From Pseudoalteromonas sp. XMcav2-N (lineage in GTDB: Bacteria > Pseudomonadota > Gammaproteobacteria > Enterobacterales > Alteromonadaceae), in contig NZ_JAMXSF010000003.1 of assembly GCF_024124545.1 (NCBI RefSeq), positions 1-64,000 on the forward strand: DNA of 64,000 bases, given 5' to 3'. How positions within the stretch are numbered: the first letter of the stretch is position 1; each line of letters begins with the position of its first letter. The position numbers and the translations under genes were made by a program. Shown piece after piece: positions 55,095 through 64,000 of the stretch. The notes below the pieces were generated by a model, which saw only the letters and a list, made by a program, of their open reading frames with translations, made no database searches and had not been told where the DNA came from.

Positions 55095-56384
55095 CTAGTA
55101 CGCGTTCTGTGCGATGGCGTCATAAATCCCATCAGCCAGTTGCGCGATATCTTCATCCGGTGTGACATAAGGGGGCATCAGATAGATCAGCCTGCCAAAC
55201 GGGCGGATCCACAAGCCTTTTTCAATAAAAAAGCGCTGTATTTTTGCCACATCTATGGTGCGGTTTACTTCAACCACCCCGATTGCGCCCAGCACTCTGA
55301 CATCTTGCACCGCGTCCAGTGCTCTGCAACGCTCGAGCAACGTTAAACTATTTGCCAGCCGTTGGACCTGCTCTTGCCAGGCATTCGTTTGCAACAGGGT
55401 CAGGCTTGCATTCGCAGCAGCACAGGCCAGCGGATTACCCATAAAGGTAGGCCCATGCATCAGCACTTTGGCTTCGCCCTGACTGATCCCAATGGCTATC
55501 TCATCTGTGGTGAGCGTTGCCGACAGTGTCATGGTGCCACCGGTCAGGGCTTTACCCAGGCACAGAATATCCGGGCTAATGCCGGCGTGCTCGCAGGCAA
55601 ATAATTTTCCGGTACGGCCAAAGCCGGTCGCTATCTCGTCGAGGATCAGCAAAACATCATATTGGTCGCACAGTGTGCGGAGCTTTTTCAGGTAATCAGG
55701 GTGATAGAAGTTCATCCCGCCGGCGTTTTGTACAATAGGCTCAATGATAAACGCGGCAACCTCCTGAGAATGGGCTGCAAATGACGCTTCAAGTTGCGCT
55801 AGCTCTTCTTCACATGCCTGTTCATGGAAGCGCCTGGAGGGTGCTGGCACAAAAATATGCTCCGGCAAAAAGCCCTGATACATGCTGTGCATAGAATTCA
55901 CCGGGTCGCACACACTCATGGCGGCAAAGGTGTCGCCATGATAGCCTTTTTGCGCCGTCATCAGTTTAGTTTTGCGTGTATGGCCCCGGCTTAGCCAGTA
56001 CTGCAGAGCCATTTTAATCGCCACTTCAACGCTAACCGAACCGCTGTCTGCCAGAAACACTTTATTGAGGGGAGCCGGGGTCATGGCAACCAACTTTTTA
56101 CACAACTCAACCGCCGGGGCATGGGTCAGCCCGCCAAACATAACATGGCTCATCTTGCCTGCTTGCTGAGTAATTGCAGTTACAATGTCGGGGTGGTTAT
56201 AGCCATGAATCGCGCTCCACCAGGATGCCATACCATCAATTAATTCTTCGCCTGTTTCCAGGTGGATACGGTTGCCCTGGGTATGGCTTGCCGGGTAAAC
56301 GGGCAGAGGATCCAGCATGGAGGTGTAGGGGTGCCAGATATGCGCTTTATCAAAGGCTAAATCAATAGTGTTATTATTGCTCAC
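55095..56384 (-). CDS. bioA: Adenosylmethionine-8-amino-7-oxononanoate aminotransferase
   Basis: Converts KAPA to DAPA in biotin synthesis using SAM as amino donor. About 429 residues; DSGSVSVEVAIKMA, LDEIATGFGRTGK and the PLP-Lys in LGKALTGG are seen. A GTG at 56384 is taken as the start: it is preceded by AAGG, matches the family N-terminus (AFDKAHIWHPYTS soon after) and abuts the BirA operator. An ATG at 56456 would translate through the operator and is rejected. Confidence 0.94.
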   Translation of the reverse strand: MSNNNTIDLAFDKAHIWHPYTSMLDPLPVYPASHTQGNRIHLETGEELIDGMASWWSAIHGYNHPDIVTAITQQAGKMSHVMFGGLTHAPAVELCKKLVAMTPAPLNKVFLADSGSVSVEVAIKMALQYWLSRGHTRKTKLMTAQKGYHGDTFAAMSVCDPVNSMHSMYQGFLPEHIFVPAPSRRFHEQACEEELAQLEASFAAHSQEVAAFIIEPIVQNAGGMNFYHPDYLKKLRTLCDQYDVLLILDEIATGFGRTGKLFACEHAGISPDILCLGKALTGGTMTLSATLTTDEIAIGISQGEAKVLMHGPTFMGNPLACAAANASLTLLQTNAWQEQVQRLANSLTLLERCRALDAVQDVRVLGAIGVVEVNRTIDVAKIQRFFIEKGLWIRPFGRLIYLMPPYVTPDEDIAQLADGIYDAIAQNAY

Positions 56385-56418
56385 TTGTAAACCTTGCTTA
56401 AGTGGTCCGTGTTGACAA
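56385..56418. promoter_or_regulatory. BirA (biotin) operator between bioA and bioB
   Basis: Left half TTGTAAACC is a perfect BirA half-site; after 16 bases, TGTTGACAA matches 7 of 9 positions of the right half GGTTTACAA. The spacing equals that of the E. coli bio operator. The right half overlaps the bioB -35 and the left half overlaps the bioA ribosome site. Confidence 0.87.
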
Positions 56419-56439
56419 TGGTAAAGCAAGAAGTAGACT
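56412..56439 (+). promoter_or_regulatory. bioB promoter
   Basis: TTGACA (perfect -35) at 56412-56417, 16-bp spacer, TAGACT (-10). The -35 lies inside the BirA operator right half, so BirA-biotin would block it. Confidence 0.65.
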
Positions 56440-56498
56440 AAGCCAATCACCGTCATAACAACTGACTAAAAAATGTCAGTCAAAAGAAGAGAATAATT

Positions 56499-57542
56499 AT
56501 GGAATTGGGCACAGTACGTCACGATTGGACGCATAAAGAAGTTAAAGCACTATTTGAAATGCCATTCAATGATCTGTTGTTTCATGCTGCGAGCATTCAC
56601 AGAAAAAACTTTAATCCCAATGAAGTACAGATCTCTACACTCTTATCGATAAAAACCGGTGCGTGTCCGGAAGATTGTAAATACTGCCCTCAGTCGGGCC
56701 ATTACAAAACCGACCTGGAGCGTGAACGTCTGATGGAAGTAGAAAAAGTGGTAGCCCAGGCTAAAGTGGCCAAAGAAAAAGGCGCAACGCGTTTTTGTAT
56801 GGGTGCAGCCTGGTCTGATCCGAAAGATCGCGACATGCCTTATATCGAGAAAATGGTGCGCGAAGTCAGAGAGCTGGGCCTGGAGACTTGTATGACACTG
56901 GGCAAGCTTGATAATGATAAAGCCCATGCACTCAGAGAAGCGGGCTTAGATTACTACAACCACAACCTGGATACATCGCCTGAGTACTACGAGCAGATCA
57001 TTACCACGCGGACTTATCAGGATCGTCTGGATACACTTGATCATGTACGTGATGCGGGTATGAAAGTCTGTTCCGGTGGTATTGTTGGTATGGGTGAGCA
57101 AGCTTCTGACCGTTATGGTCTGCTGATGCAGCTGGCTAACTTGCCAAAACAACCTGAGAGTGTGCCAATTAACATGCTGGTGAAAGTAGCGGGCACACCA
57201 CTTGAGGACGTAGAAGATCTGGACCACTTTGAGTTTATTCGCACCATTGCTGTCGCACGTATTATGATGCCGTACAGCTATGTGCGCTTGTCTGCGGGCC
57301 GTACTGCCATGAACGAGCAGATGCAGTCGATGTGCTTCTTTGCCGGTGCAAACTCGATTTTCTACGGTGACAAGCTATTAACCACAGAAAACCCGGAAGC
57401 CGACGCAGACATGAACCTGCTAAGAAAACTCGGTATGCAGCCGGAGAAGCGTCAGGATTACTCAGACGAAGCCTATGAAGCGTCTCTGAATTCTGCCATT
57501 GCAGACAAAGCCACTTCTGAACTGTTCTACGAAGCCAACTAA
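56499..57542 (+). CDS. bioB: Biotin synthase
   Basis: Radical SAM enzyme that inserts sulfur into dethiobiotin. 347 residues with [12 protein letters not shown] (CxxxCxxC cluster) and conserved YNHNLDTS. First gene of bioBFCD. Confidence 0.97.
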   Translation: MELGTVRHDWTHKEVKALFEMPFNDLLFHAASIHRKNFNPNEVQISTLLSIKTGACPEDCKYCPQSGHYKTDLERERLMEVEKVVAQAKVAKEKGATRFCMGAAWSDPKDRDMPYIEKMVREVRELGLETCMTLGKLDNDKAHALREAGLDYYNHNLDTSPEYYEQIITTRTYQDRLDTLDHVRDAGMKVCSGGIVGMGEQASDRYGLLMQLANLPKQPESVPINMLVKVAGTPLEDVEDLDHFEFIRTIAVARIMMPYSYVRLSAGRTAMNEQMQSMCFFAGANSIFYGDKLLTTENPEADADMNLLRKLGMQPEKRQDYSDEAYEASLNSAIADKATSELFYEAN

Positions 57543-58676
57543 ATGGCCTTTGAGTTCATCGATGCGGCTCTGAGTAGCAGAGCTGCTGCCTCTTTGCTGC
57601 GCCATCGTCAGTGCATTGACAAGGTCTCTGCCCGTGAAATTGAAGTTGATGGTAAGCGTTACCTCAACTTTGCCAGTAACGATTATCTGGCACTGGCCGA
57701 CCAAACACTGAACCTGACAGGCCAACCAGGCAGTCGCAGCTCAGCGCTGGTGACCGGGTTTCAGTCTGTACATGAGGCATTTGAATCACAGTTGTGCGAA
57801 GCTTTTGGTTACGAAAGCGCATTACTTTTTGCAAGCGGCTTTGCAGCCAATACCAGTGTACTTCAGGCACTATTTAACGACCCGGCTGTTGGGCGCGAGT
57901 CAGAGCTGTTTCAGGATAAATTCAACCACGCAAGCCTGCTCGACGGTGCGCTGCATAGTCAGGCTAGGCTGACCCGATTCAACCACAATGATGTGGGGCA
58001 TCTGCGTGCCCGGCTCGAAAAATCCAAAGCAAAACACAAACTGATTGTGACGGAAGGTGTGTTCTCGATGGATGGGGATTGCGCCCCTTTAGCTGATATT
58101 GCGCAGCTTGCAAAAACCCATAACGCCTGGTTGATGGTCGATGACGCCCACGCACTGGGCGTAGTAGGCGACAACGGTCTGGGCAGTATTGAACGTGGCG
58201 TAAAACCAGAACTTTTGGTGATCACTTTTGGCAAAGCCATGGCCTGTCAGGGGGCTGCGGTGTTATGCAGTGAAAGGGTTCAGCAGTATTTATTACAGTT
58301 TAGCCGCGAATACATTTATTCCACTGCGATGTCGCCCATGCTGACCGGTATAGCAAGCAGCCAGTTTGCTCAGTTACGCGGTGCAGTGTCACAAAGAACG
58401 GCATTAAAAAATAACATTGCCTATTTTACACAATCCGCTGCGCAATTAGGCATTGCAGTGATGCCCTCAGACACAGCCATTCAGCCTATTGTGCTGGGCT
58501 CAGCAGACAATGCTCTGGCGGCGCAACAGCAGCTCAAAGAGCGGGGTATTTGGCTTACTGCCATTCGCCCACCCACGGTGCCACAAAATGCAGCCCGGTT
58601 GCGAGTGACGCTGACTGCGGCGCATACAACACAAGATATAGATGCGTTACTTAATGCACTTAAGGAGGCGATATGA
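57543..58676 (+). CDS. bioF: 8-amino-7-oxononanoate synthase
   Basis: PLP enzyme joining pimeloyl thioester and alanine. 377 residues; PLP-Lys in ITFGKAMACQG, VDDAHALG and SNDYLALA motifs. ATG immediately follows the bioB stop, with no gap; bioC overlaps its end. Confidence 0.96.
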   Translation: MAFEFIDAALSSRAAASLLRHRQCIDKVSAREIEVDGKRYLNFASNDYLALADQTLNLTGQPGSRSSALVTGFQSVHEAFESQLCEAFGYESALLFASGFAANTSVLQALFNDPAVGRESELFQDKFNHASLLDGALHSQARLTRFNHNDVGHLRARLEKSKAKHKLIVTEGVFSMDGDCAPLADIAQLAKTHNAWLMVDDAHALGVVGDNGLGSIERGVKPELLVITFGKAMACQGAAVLCSERVQQYLLQFSREYIYSTAMSPMLTGIASSQFAQLRGAVSQRTALKNNIAYFTQSAAQLGIAVMPSDTAIQPIVLGSADNALAAQQQLKERGIWLTAIRPPTVPQNAARLRVTLTAAHTTQDIDALLNALKEAI

Positions 58677-59428
58677 GTGCGTCAGTTAAAGCGCAGGTCG
58701 CTTCACGTTTTTCTCGCGCGTCTCAGGTTTATGTACAGCATGCCAATGTCCAGCAACAAGCGGCGGAGATCCTGCTCAGGAAAATTACCCAACCCAGTAC
58801 AACCTTGTTAGACCTGGGCGCCGGTCCTATGCAGCACTATGACGCGCTAAGTGCACGCTGCGCTCAGCTGGTGGCATTGGACCTGAGTGCCGGTATGTTA
58901 GAGCAGGGGCCTCAGGATGCTTTAAAAGTCTGCGCGGATATGGACAATTTACCGCTGGTAGATAACTGTGTAGATGCCATCTTCAGCAACTTTGCTATGC
59001 AATGGAGCCAGGATCATCCGGCTTTGTTTAAGGCGCTGAATCGAATATTAAAACCCGGCGGTAAAGCCTATCTGAGTGTTGTTGCCGATGGCTCGCTGTG
59101 CGAAATACAGCAGGCCTGGCAGAATGTAGATGCGCACTGTCATGTTAATCGGTTTACACCCTTCGACAGTTTGCTTACCTATAGCGAAGAAGCTGGGTTT
59201 GCACTAGATGATGCCCAGCTGATGTGCCTTAAAGAAACCTTTGCAACTGCACAGGCAGCTTTTAAATCTGTGAAAGCCATTGGTGCTAACCAGTTGCAAC
59301 ATGAAGGCCAGCGCCGTGGCTTGCTGGGCAAGACACAATATCGTAAATTACTGGCAGGATATCCACTTACCAATGGCCGTGCCCAGTTAAGTTATCAGGT
59401 TGCGTTTATGGAGCTAACTAAATTATGA
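58673..59428 (+). CDS. bioC: Malonyl-ACP O-methyltransferase
   Basis: Methylates malonyl-ACP to start pimelate synthesis. 251 residues with SAM motif LLDLGAGPMQHYD, the D-x-S post-motif and NFAMQWSQD. Overlaps bioF and bioD by four bases each (translational coupling). Works with BioH, which is not in this window. Confidence 0.93.
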   Translation: MSASVKAQVASRFSRASQVYVQHANVQQQAAEILLRKITQPSTTLLDLGAGPMQHYDALSARCAQLVALDLSAGMLEQGPQDALKVCADMDNLPLVDNCVDAIFSNFAMQWSQDHPALFKALNRILKPGGKAYLSVVADGSLCEIQQAWQNVDAHCHVNRFTPFDSLLTYSEEAGFALDDAQLMCLKETFATAQAAFKSVKAIGANQLQHEGQRRGLLGKTQYRKLLAGYPLTNGRAQLSYQVAFMELTKL

Positions 59429-60120
59429 GTGCATTTTTTATCACCGGCACAGACACCGAAGTGGGCAAAACCCATGTGTCTTCTTTGCTGCTAAAACTAC
59501 TGGCCCAGCGGGGGAAAAAAGCGGTGGGCTTTAAACCCCTGGCGGCAGGTGCCGAGGAAGCCTTTGGCCAGTTGGTTAATGAAGATGCACTAAGCCTGAT
59601 GGAAGCGGCGTCTGTGCATGGTAAATACGAGCAGATCAATCCGTTTTGCTTTGAGCCGCCCATTGCACCGCATATTGCTGCCCAGCGCGCTGGTGTGACT
59701 ATTAGCTGTGAAGCCTTAAGTGAAAGTTATCAGGAACTAAGCAGCTTAGGTGCTGAGTATACGCTGGTGGAAGGCGCCGGTGGCTGGGCGTTGCCGCTCA
59801 ACGATACTCAGTTTTTGTATGACTGGATTAAGCAAGAAGAATTGCCCGTGATCCTGGTGGTGGGTATGAAGCTTGGCTGTCTGAACCATGCATTTTTGAC
59901 CGAGCAGGCAATAGCCGCCGCAGGGCTAAACTGTGTTGGTTGGGTGGCCAATCAGGTAGACCCCGAGATGCAGGAATACGACGCTAATCTGGAGACCTTA
60001 AAACAGCGGTTAAAAGCACCATTGCTTGCTGTCGCACCATACAGCGAAGGCACACCCAAACTACAGATCCACAGTGCATTGCTTGATTTACTGGGTCTTC
60101 AGCACAGCGCCAAAGCGTGA
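59425..60120 (+). CDS. bioD: Dethiobiotin synthetase
   Basis: ATP-dependent carboxylation and ring closure of DAPA. 231 residues; P-loop GTDTEVGKTHVSS, substrate motif EGAGGWALPL. The stop overlaps the next gene's GTG. Confidence 0.95.
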   Translation: MSAFFITGTDTEVGKTHVSSLLLKLLAQRGKKAVGFKPLAAGAEEAFGQLVNEDALSLMEAASVHGKYEQINPFCFEPPIAPHIAAQRAGVTISCEALSESYQELSSLGAEYTLVEGAGGWALPLNDTQFLYDWIKQEELPVILVVGMKLGCLNHAFLTEQAIAAAGLNCVGWVANQVDPEMQEYDANLETLKQRLKAPLLAVAPYSEGTPKLQIHSALLDLLGLQHSAKA

Positions 60121-60572
60121 CCCGAGTGCGTCGTCAGCACCGTAGTGATAACTCAGTATTGTCTGTACTGAGCTATGCGGGCCTGAGTTTGGCATTCCTG
60201 CTATTGCTGTTCGTTACTCCGCGACAGCCGTCAACTCAGGCTCTTGCTGTTATCAAAGGAAAACCAATCAACCATTGCGACTATGGTTGTGCCCACGACA
60301 GAGCGATTAAAGTAAAATTGCTGGCGAGTGGCCATCTATACTTTATGTATGAGAAGGTTAGTTACCCTCTGATTGAGATCCGCGAGCTCGGTAAGCTAGT
60401 AGATAAGTTGCGCATCGAGAACCCTACGGAAAGTGTTTGGTTGTACATATCGCCAGACGCGTCAGTTGAAGATGTCATTACGGCGTCAAACTTGTTCAGA
60501 CAGCACTCAGTGCATCAGATAGTCATGGGCACACTTGGAACAGGAGAGTCAGCGTATGGTCAGTTGCAGTGA
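60117..60572 (+). CDS. Single-pass membrane protein downstream of bioD, unknown
   Basis: A 151-residue protein with a basic N-terminus, one membrane segment (about 19-36) and an exported C-terminal domain whose topology and late sequence (VEDVITASNLFRQHSVHQIVMG) loosely resemble the ExbD/TolR periplasmic domain. The key Asp of ExbD-type membrane helices is absent, so a motor role is not supported. Start GTG overlaps the bioD stop (GTGA), so it is translated with the bio operon. Two Cys sit just outside the membrane (HCDYGCAHD). Confidence 0.6.
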   Translation: MTRVRRQHRSDNSVLSVLSYAGLSLAFLLLLFVTPRQPSTQALAVIKGKPINHCDYGCAHDRAIKVKLLASGHLYFMYEKVSYPLIEIRELGKLVDKLRIENPTESVWLYISPDASVEDVITASNLFRQHSVHQIVMGTLGTGESAYGQLQ

Positions 60573-60801
60573 TTATGACTACTTTGAAATTGTCTGTTTG
60601 TTTCGCTACCCGGTGACGCTTGGGCTGCGAAATGGTGAGCAAGTTTCGGGCGTTGCTTCAGACCTCTGTCGTGATGTGAACAACGAAGAATGTATTCAAC
60701 TGACTGTTTCAGGCACAACCAGGCAAGTTCTGCTCACTCACATTAATAAGCTGACAGTCACCGTGGCCAACCCTCATTTTTATGAAAAACAATTTAATTA
60801 A
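60556..60801 (+). CDS. rof: Rho-binding antiterminator, Rof/YaeO-like
   Basis: An 81-residue protein with MVSCSDYDYFEIVC followed by a small beta-barrel (LGLRNGEQVSGVASDL, LTHINKLTV), matching E. coli Rof, which binds Rho and blocks RNA loading. Start 60556 follows AGGAG; an ATG at 60535 would add seven residues. Overlaps the end of the preceding gene by 17 bases. Confidence 0.8.
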   Translation: MVSCSDYDYFEIVCLFRYPVTLGLRNGEQVSGVASDLCRDVNNEECIQLTVSGTTRQVLLTHINKLTVTVANPHFYEKQFN

Positions 60802-60871
60802 CCCATCGACTTTCTCCTTAAATTAATGAAAACTGCGTCTGAGCGTACCTACTTTGTTTTAAGGAGCATGC

Positions 60872-61090
60872 ATGACACTCAGGTTCAACGTATTTGGCAA
60901 GCGCATGTCTGTGAGCCGTATTGGAGCACAATGGCAGTTGTTTATTGACTCAGATACAGGGATCCGAGCACGCGTGTACGATGTGGTGATCCCGCCTGAG
61001 CTGGATGAGGGTGAGCTGGCGAAGTATCTGGATGATATTTATCATGAACTGTCTTGTGAACGTTACCCCAGAGTGACACAGGTTGATTAG
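60872..61090 (+). CDS. Small conserved protein, unknown
   Basis: A 72-residue soluble protein (FNVFGKRMSVSR; VYDVVIPPELDEGELAKYLDD). AAGGAG precedes the ATG. It could belong to a small uncharacterised family in gammaproteobacteria; I cannot name it with certainty. Confidence 0.65.
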   Translation: MTLRFNVFGKRMSVSRIGAQWQLFIDSDTGIRARVYDVVIPPELDEGELAKYLDDIYHELSCERYPRVTQVD

Positions 61091-61264
61091 GAGAACACTC
61101 AGACAAAAGCCTGCCACTCCTAGTCCGCCACGCTAAGGCCACCCAACGAAGGTCGCAGTACAGTTATTGTTGATTTTGCAGATTTTTGACTATCTTTAGT
61201 ATCAATAAGGATGGCCAGTCATGGTGTACCAGATTGGCGTCATTAAGTGATCACCGGAGAAATC

Positions 61265-63253
61265 ATGAATCTGCTTAAGCGCTTTTCCATTATTCAATTA
61301 TCCATTATCAGCTCTACCGCCTTACTTATTTTCATTTTAATCCTGCTTAGCAAAGTGGTTTACCAATATTGGCAGGATATTGAAGCCACCAAAAATGACA
61401 TTGCCTACATAGGCTTGCTGGATGCGATGGAAAAAGTGGCACATCACCACGCTGTGGAGCGGGGTTTAACGGCTGGTTTTTTGGGTAATCCAAGTGCCCA
61501 AACCCGACAAGCGGTTGCTGCACAAAGATTGAAAGCCGATGCTGCGGTTAATGCGCTGGCGGGGTTATACAACGGGGCGTTTAAAGAAGACGATAAAGTA
61601 CAAAAATGGCTACCGAACTTGTTTTCTTTGTTACGGGAAAAAGATGCGTTGCGTCGCGAGGTTGATCAGCAACAAGGAAAGAATGCGTTCAATTATTACA
61701 GCCATGTAAATCAGCTTGCGTTAAGTACTGCGATGCGTATGCAGGCCTATGTAACTAACCGCGAGTTGGCGTCGAATTTATCCATTGCTTTCTTAATGGC
61801 ACAAAGTAAGGAAAGAAAAGGTCAGTTGCGGGGGAAAGTGAATGGCGTGCTGGCAAGAAAATCAGTCAATGAAGCTGTGGCACGGGATCTCGCTTATTAC
61901 CAGCTACAGCTATCACTTCTGAAAGAGCAGCTTGAGACTGCGCTGTCTGGCGACGTGCTGAATACGTATAAACGGATCATGTCTGACAGCCGTGCACAAA
62001 CACTGGATAGCGTTATCACGACGGTTTCGACGGCCGATAACGTCGATTTTTCGCGATTGCCCGATAGCAGCCAGTGGTTTGCCCAGGCAACAGGGCAAAT
62101 TCAGGATGTAAAAGCGTTACTCGACAGCCAGTGGGCACATACACAAGAAATCAGCGAGGCGTATAAAGCGGATCTGGTCAATCAAATGGTCTGGCTGTTT
62201 GTATTATTTCTGATCTTTATGCTCATCATAATAGTGATCAACACGCATTTGTTTACTTCGTTGCGCAGTGAGCTGAATGAGTTAACCGGTATTTTGACTA
62301 AAGTTGCGAATAATGGTGACCTGACCTTAGATGTGAGGCTAAAAACCAGTGATGAGCTGGGTAAAATCTCAGAGTCCATTCACAATACGGTGTTTGCTTT
62401 TAAGGATCTGCTGGTGGGGTTATCCAAGTCAATTAATGTAGGGACTAAGCTTGGTAATCAAATGGAAAAAGCCGCCGGTCATGTGACTGAAGATGCGCAG
62501 CGCACCCAGAGTCTCGCCACCAATATCGCTGCGGCCATTGAACAAATGGCGGCAACCAGCGAAGACATCGCCAAAGCGGCCTCAGATACGCTGACAGCCA
62601 GTGATCAGCTTAATGACGAATCAAAAAAGTTGCTGGAAGACAATCAGCGCAATCTGGATGCCATGAATGTTCTATCTCAAAACATGGAGCAGGTAAACGA
62701 AATGGCACTTAATATGGAGCAGCAGGTGGAAGAGATTAACACCATACTGGACTCTATTCGCAGCGTAGCTGATCAAACCAACTTGCTTGCCCTGAATGCT
62801 GCCATTGAAGCGGCCAGAGCGGGGGAACATGGCCGGGGTTTTGCGGTCGTTGCCGATGAAGTCAGAGGGCTCGCAAACAACAGTAAGGGGTCGTCGGAGC
62901 AGATCTCTACATTACTCAGCAATCTGAATGACATCAGTCGCAATGTGGTCAATGCCATTAAGGAAAACACCGGCCTGGCGAGTAGTATTATGAGTGAGGT
63001 AGAACAAACTCGCCAGGTTTCTATGCAGGTGAGCGATCACAGTAATCACGTAGAGCAACTGACTACCTCAGTGGCCACGGCGGCGCAGCAGCAGTCTGTG
63101 GTTGCACAGGATATCTCCAGTAATACCACCGCGGTATTAGATGCGGCAAATGAAGAACTTAAAACCTCTCAGGCACTGAAAAAACTCTTTGATGACATGA
63201 AACTAAACAGTGATACACTGCAACGCACGATGGACAATTTTAAAATCGACTAA
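61265..63253 (+). CDS. Methyl-accepting chemotaxis protein with NIT-like sensor
   Basis: A 662-residue chemoreceptor. TM1 at about 9-32, a periplasmic helical sensor with [12 protein letters not shown] and YSHVNQLAL features resembling the nitrate/nitrite-sensing NIT domain (about 40-300), TM2 at about 307-329, HAMP, and the MCP tip ([20 protein letters not shown], about 505-525). No CheR pentapeptide. Start ATG 61265 has GGAGA before it; a GTG at 61247 is less likely. Confidence 0.88.
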   Translation: MNLLKRFSIIQLSIISSTALLIFILILLSKVVYQYWQDIEATKNDIAYIGLLDAMEKVAHHHAVERGLTAGFLGNPSAQTRQAVAAQRLKADAAVNALAGLYNGAFKEDDKVQKWLPNLFSLLREKDALRREVDQQQGKNAFNYYSHVNQLALSTAMRMQAYVTNRELASNLSIAFLMAQSKERKGQLRGKVNGVLARKSVNEAVARDLAYYQLQLSLLKEQLETALSGDVLNTYKRIMSDSRAQTLDSVITTVSTADNVDFSRLPDSSQWFAQATGQIQDVKALLDSQWAHTQEISEAYKADLVNQMVWLFVLFLIFMLIIIVINTHLFTSLRSELNELTGILTKVANNGDLTLDVRLKTSDELGKISESIHNTVFAFKDLLVGLSKSINVGTKLGNQMEKAAGHVTEDAQRTQSLATNIAAAIEQMAATSEDIAKAASDTLTASDQLNDESKKLLEDNQRNLDAMNVLSQNMEQVNEMALNMEQQVEEINTILDSIRSVADQTNLLALNAAIEAARAGEHGRGFAVVADEVRGLANNSKGSSEQISTLLSNLNDISRNVVNAIKENTGLASSIMSEVEQTRQVSMQVSDHSNHVEQLTTSVATAAQQQSVVAQDISSNTTAVLDAANEELKTSQALKKLFDDMKLNSDTLQRTMDNFKID

Positions 63254-63305
63254 AGGCGCAGTTTCAACAAGACTATCTCTACGCAGGCGTTTAGAGAGTG
63301 CAGGT

Positions 63306-63653
63306 ATGTTGAATAAGTTATGGCGCTGGGAAGCGGGAAGGCAAGACCCGGGCTACGATAAAATGCTGTTATGCGGCGCAATCTGGCCCATTAAATTCGA
63401 CTGCTACCTGATCCATTTCCCGGCGGGCAGTGAAATCAAACAGCATGTGGATCAGGTCAACTCTGGCAAACATTACCGGCTCAATATTATCCTTAAACAC
63501 GCTAAACAAGGTGGAGAGTTTATCTGCCTAAATACCCTTGTAAACTGGACAAGGGTTAAACTGTTCAGACCCGACATAGAAGCCCATGCCGTGACTAAAG
63601 TTACGCAAGGCAGCCGCTGTGTGTTAAGTGTTGGTTGGGTGAGAGCACATTGA
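63306..63653 (+). CDS. Small 2OG-Fe(II) oxygenase-like protein
   Basis: A 115-residue protein with HVDQ (His-x-Asp), a late His in IEAHAVTK and Arg in GSRCVLSVGW, the order of the Fe(II) facial triad and 2-oxoglutarate Arg in aspartyl/asparaginyl-hydroxylase-like folds. It is short for the fold, so it may be a minimal or degenerate member. It starts 52 bases after the MCP stop with a weak ribosome site; the frame is open further upstream, overlapping the MCP end, without supporting signals. Confidence 0.6.
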   Translation: MLNKLWRWEAGRQDPGYDKMLLCGAIWPIKFDCYLIHFPAGSEIKQHVDQVNSGKHYRLNIILKHAKQGGEFICLNTLVNWTRVKLFRPDIEAHAVTKVTQGSRCVLSVGWVRAH

Positions 63654-63700
63654 TATGGCAATAGTTTATTGGTTATAACTCTAAGCTGGACAAGCTCGAT

Positions 63701-63729
63701 TGAAATTACTTCACCATCAAAGTAATTCA
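63701..63729. repeat. Inverted repeat before the partial gene
   Basis: ATTACTT and AAGTAAT arms around an 8-nt loop in an AT-rich 120-bp gap. It could be a weak terminator of the preceding gene or an operator; the strand is not decided. Confidence 0.4.
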
Positions 63730-63774
63730 TGTTGTGATAATAAGAACTAGGTACAAAATCGAAATTGACTCGAA

Positions 63775-64000
63775 ATGATAAATATATTTAGAACTAAGAA
63801 AAGTGCCCAAAAAGAGTGGAAAGTAAAAACACTGGATTTTGCTAAAAAGGTAAATCTGTATGTGGAAAAAGGGTTGAAGCATGGCTGGGAAGAGGCAGGT
63901 TCAGTACCTGAGGACAACGGACGGGAAAAGTTAGTTTCCTATTTGCTGAAAGAAATAAGGGAAGCAAATACAAACGGTGATATAACTAAGCTAAGAGAAA
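63775..64000 (+). CDS. Partial unknown gene running off the right edge
   Basis: An open frame from ATG 63775 to the window end with at least 75 codons and no stop. It starts MINIFRTKKSAQKEW and continues as a charged, helical, Lys-rich soluble protein (KEIREANTNGD near the end). Base composition is clearly richer in A than the neighbouring genes. No ribosome site is strong and no family is recognised; it could be the first gene of an accessory segment. Confidence 0.5.
   Translation, partial: MINIFRTKKSAQKEWKVKTLDFAKKVNLYVEKGLKHGWEEAGSVPEDNGREKLVSYLLKEIREANTNGDITKLRE

Noticed and set aside
56385..56456. bioA start at the upstream ATG (56456)
   Set aside because: The extension would be translated through the BirA operator and does not look like a BioA N-terminus.
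60117..60572. ExbD/TolR energy-transducing subunit
   Set aside because: No Asp in the membrane helix and no exbB/tolQ partner nearby; only the topology is similar.

Overview
The window looks like a chromosomal segment of a marine gammaproteobacterium of the Alteromonadales, most likely Pseudoalteromonas or a close relative. This rests on gene content and order: lapA/lapB after rpsA-ihfB, divergent bioA/bioBFCD with a BirA operator, nrdAB-yfaE next to gph-ubiG and gyrA-serC-aroA-cmk-rpsA, DUF3718 and DUF3080 proteins, a histidine-rich TonB receptor, a GH18 chitinase, and an intergenic repeat starting ATACCAATTT. I ran no database search. Almost all of the window is core chromosome. I see no prophage, CRISPR array, transposase or rRNA operon.

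Layout. 1-700: a minus-strand tandem array with one sigma70-like promoter, three intact tRNA-Val(GAC) genes and then at least three degenerate tRNA-Val-like units running off the left edge. 739-6460: DUF3080 lipoprotein, MATE transporter, riboflavin synthase, a CPXCG mini-protein, a fructosamine-kinase-family protein lacking both catalytic Asp residues, DUF445 and DUF3718 proteins. 6461-11798: a 638-nt gene-free stretch, two secreted amidohydrolase-family proteins (one without the usual metal ligands), and a LytS/LytTR-type two-component pair. 11875-18051: pykA and gnd divergent around a 14-bp perfect palindrome, then ansA and sppA. 18287-25159: fadH, DoxX, nitroreductase, and a Zn-type TonB receptor divergent from a YaeQ-family gene with two Zur-box-like sites between them. 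25151-30611: nrdA-nrdB-yfaE with NrdR and DnaA boxes upstream, then ubiG-gph. 30794-41175: gyrA, serC-aroA, cmk, rpsA, ihfB, lapA-lapB, pyrF. 41526-44832: small conserved or unknown genes, an Fcy1-like cytosine deaminase, tRNA-Ser(UGA), fklB. 44949-51100: a chemoreceptor fused to a PilZ domain, a three-gene periplasmic redox cluster (di-heme peroxidase/MauG type, cupredoxin, cytochrome P460) and a GH18 chitinase. 51157-60120: asnS, a small P-loop protein, a 162-bp MITE-like repeat, a KamA-family radical SAM enzyme, and the biotin locus. 60117-64000: small genes including a Rof-like Rho inhibitor, a second chemoreceptor, a small 2OG-Fe(II) oxygenase-like protein, and the start of an A-rich partial ORF at the right edge.

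Regulation is readable in several places: the BirA operator covering the bioB -35 and the bioA ribosome binding site, the Zur-like box inside the TonB-receptor promoter spacer, NrdR/DnaA boxes before nrdA, and terminator-like hairpins between nrdA/nrdB and between sppA/ansA. The observations most worth following up are the degenerate tRNA array, the predicted fructosamine-kinase pseudokinase, the amidohydrolase pair with one metal-site-less partner, the peroxidase-cupredoxin-P460 cluster, and the MCP-PilZ fusion.
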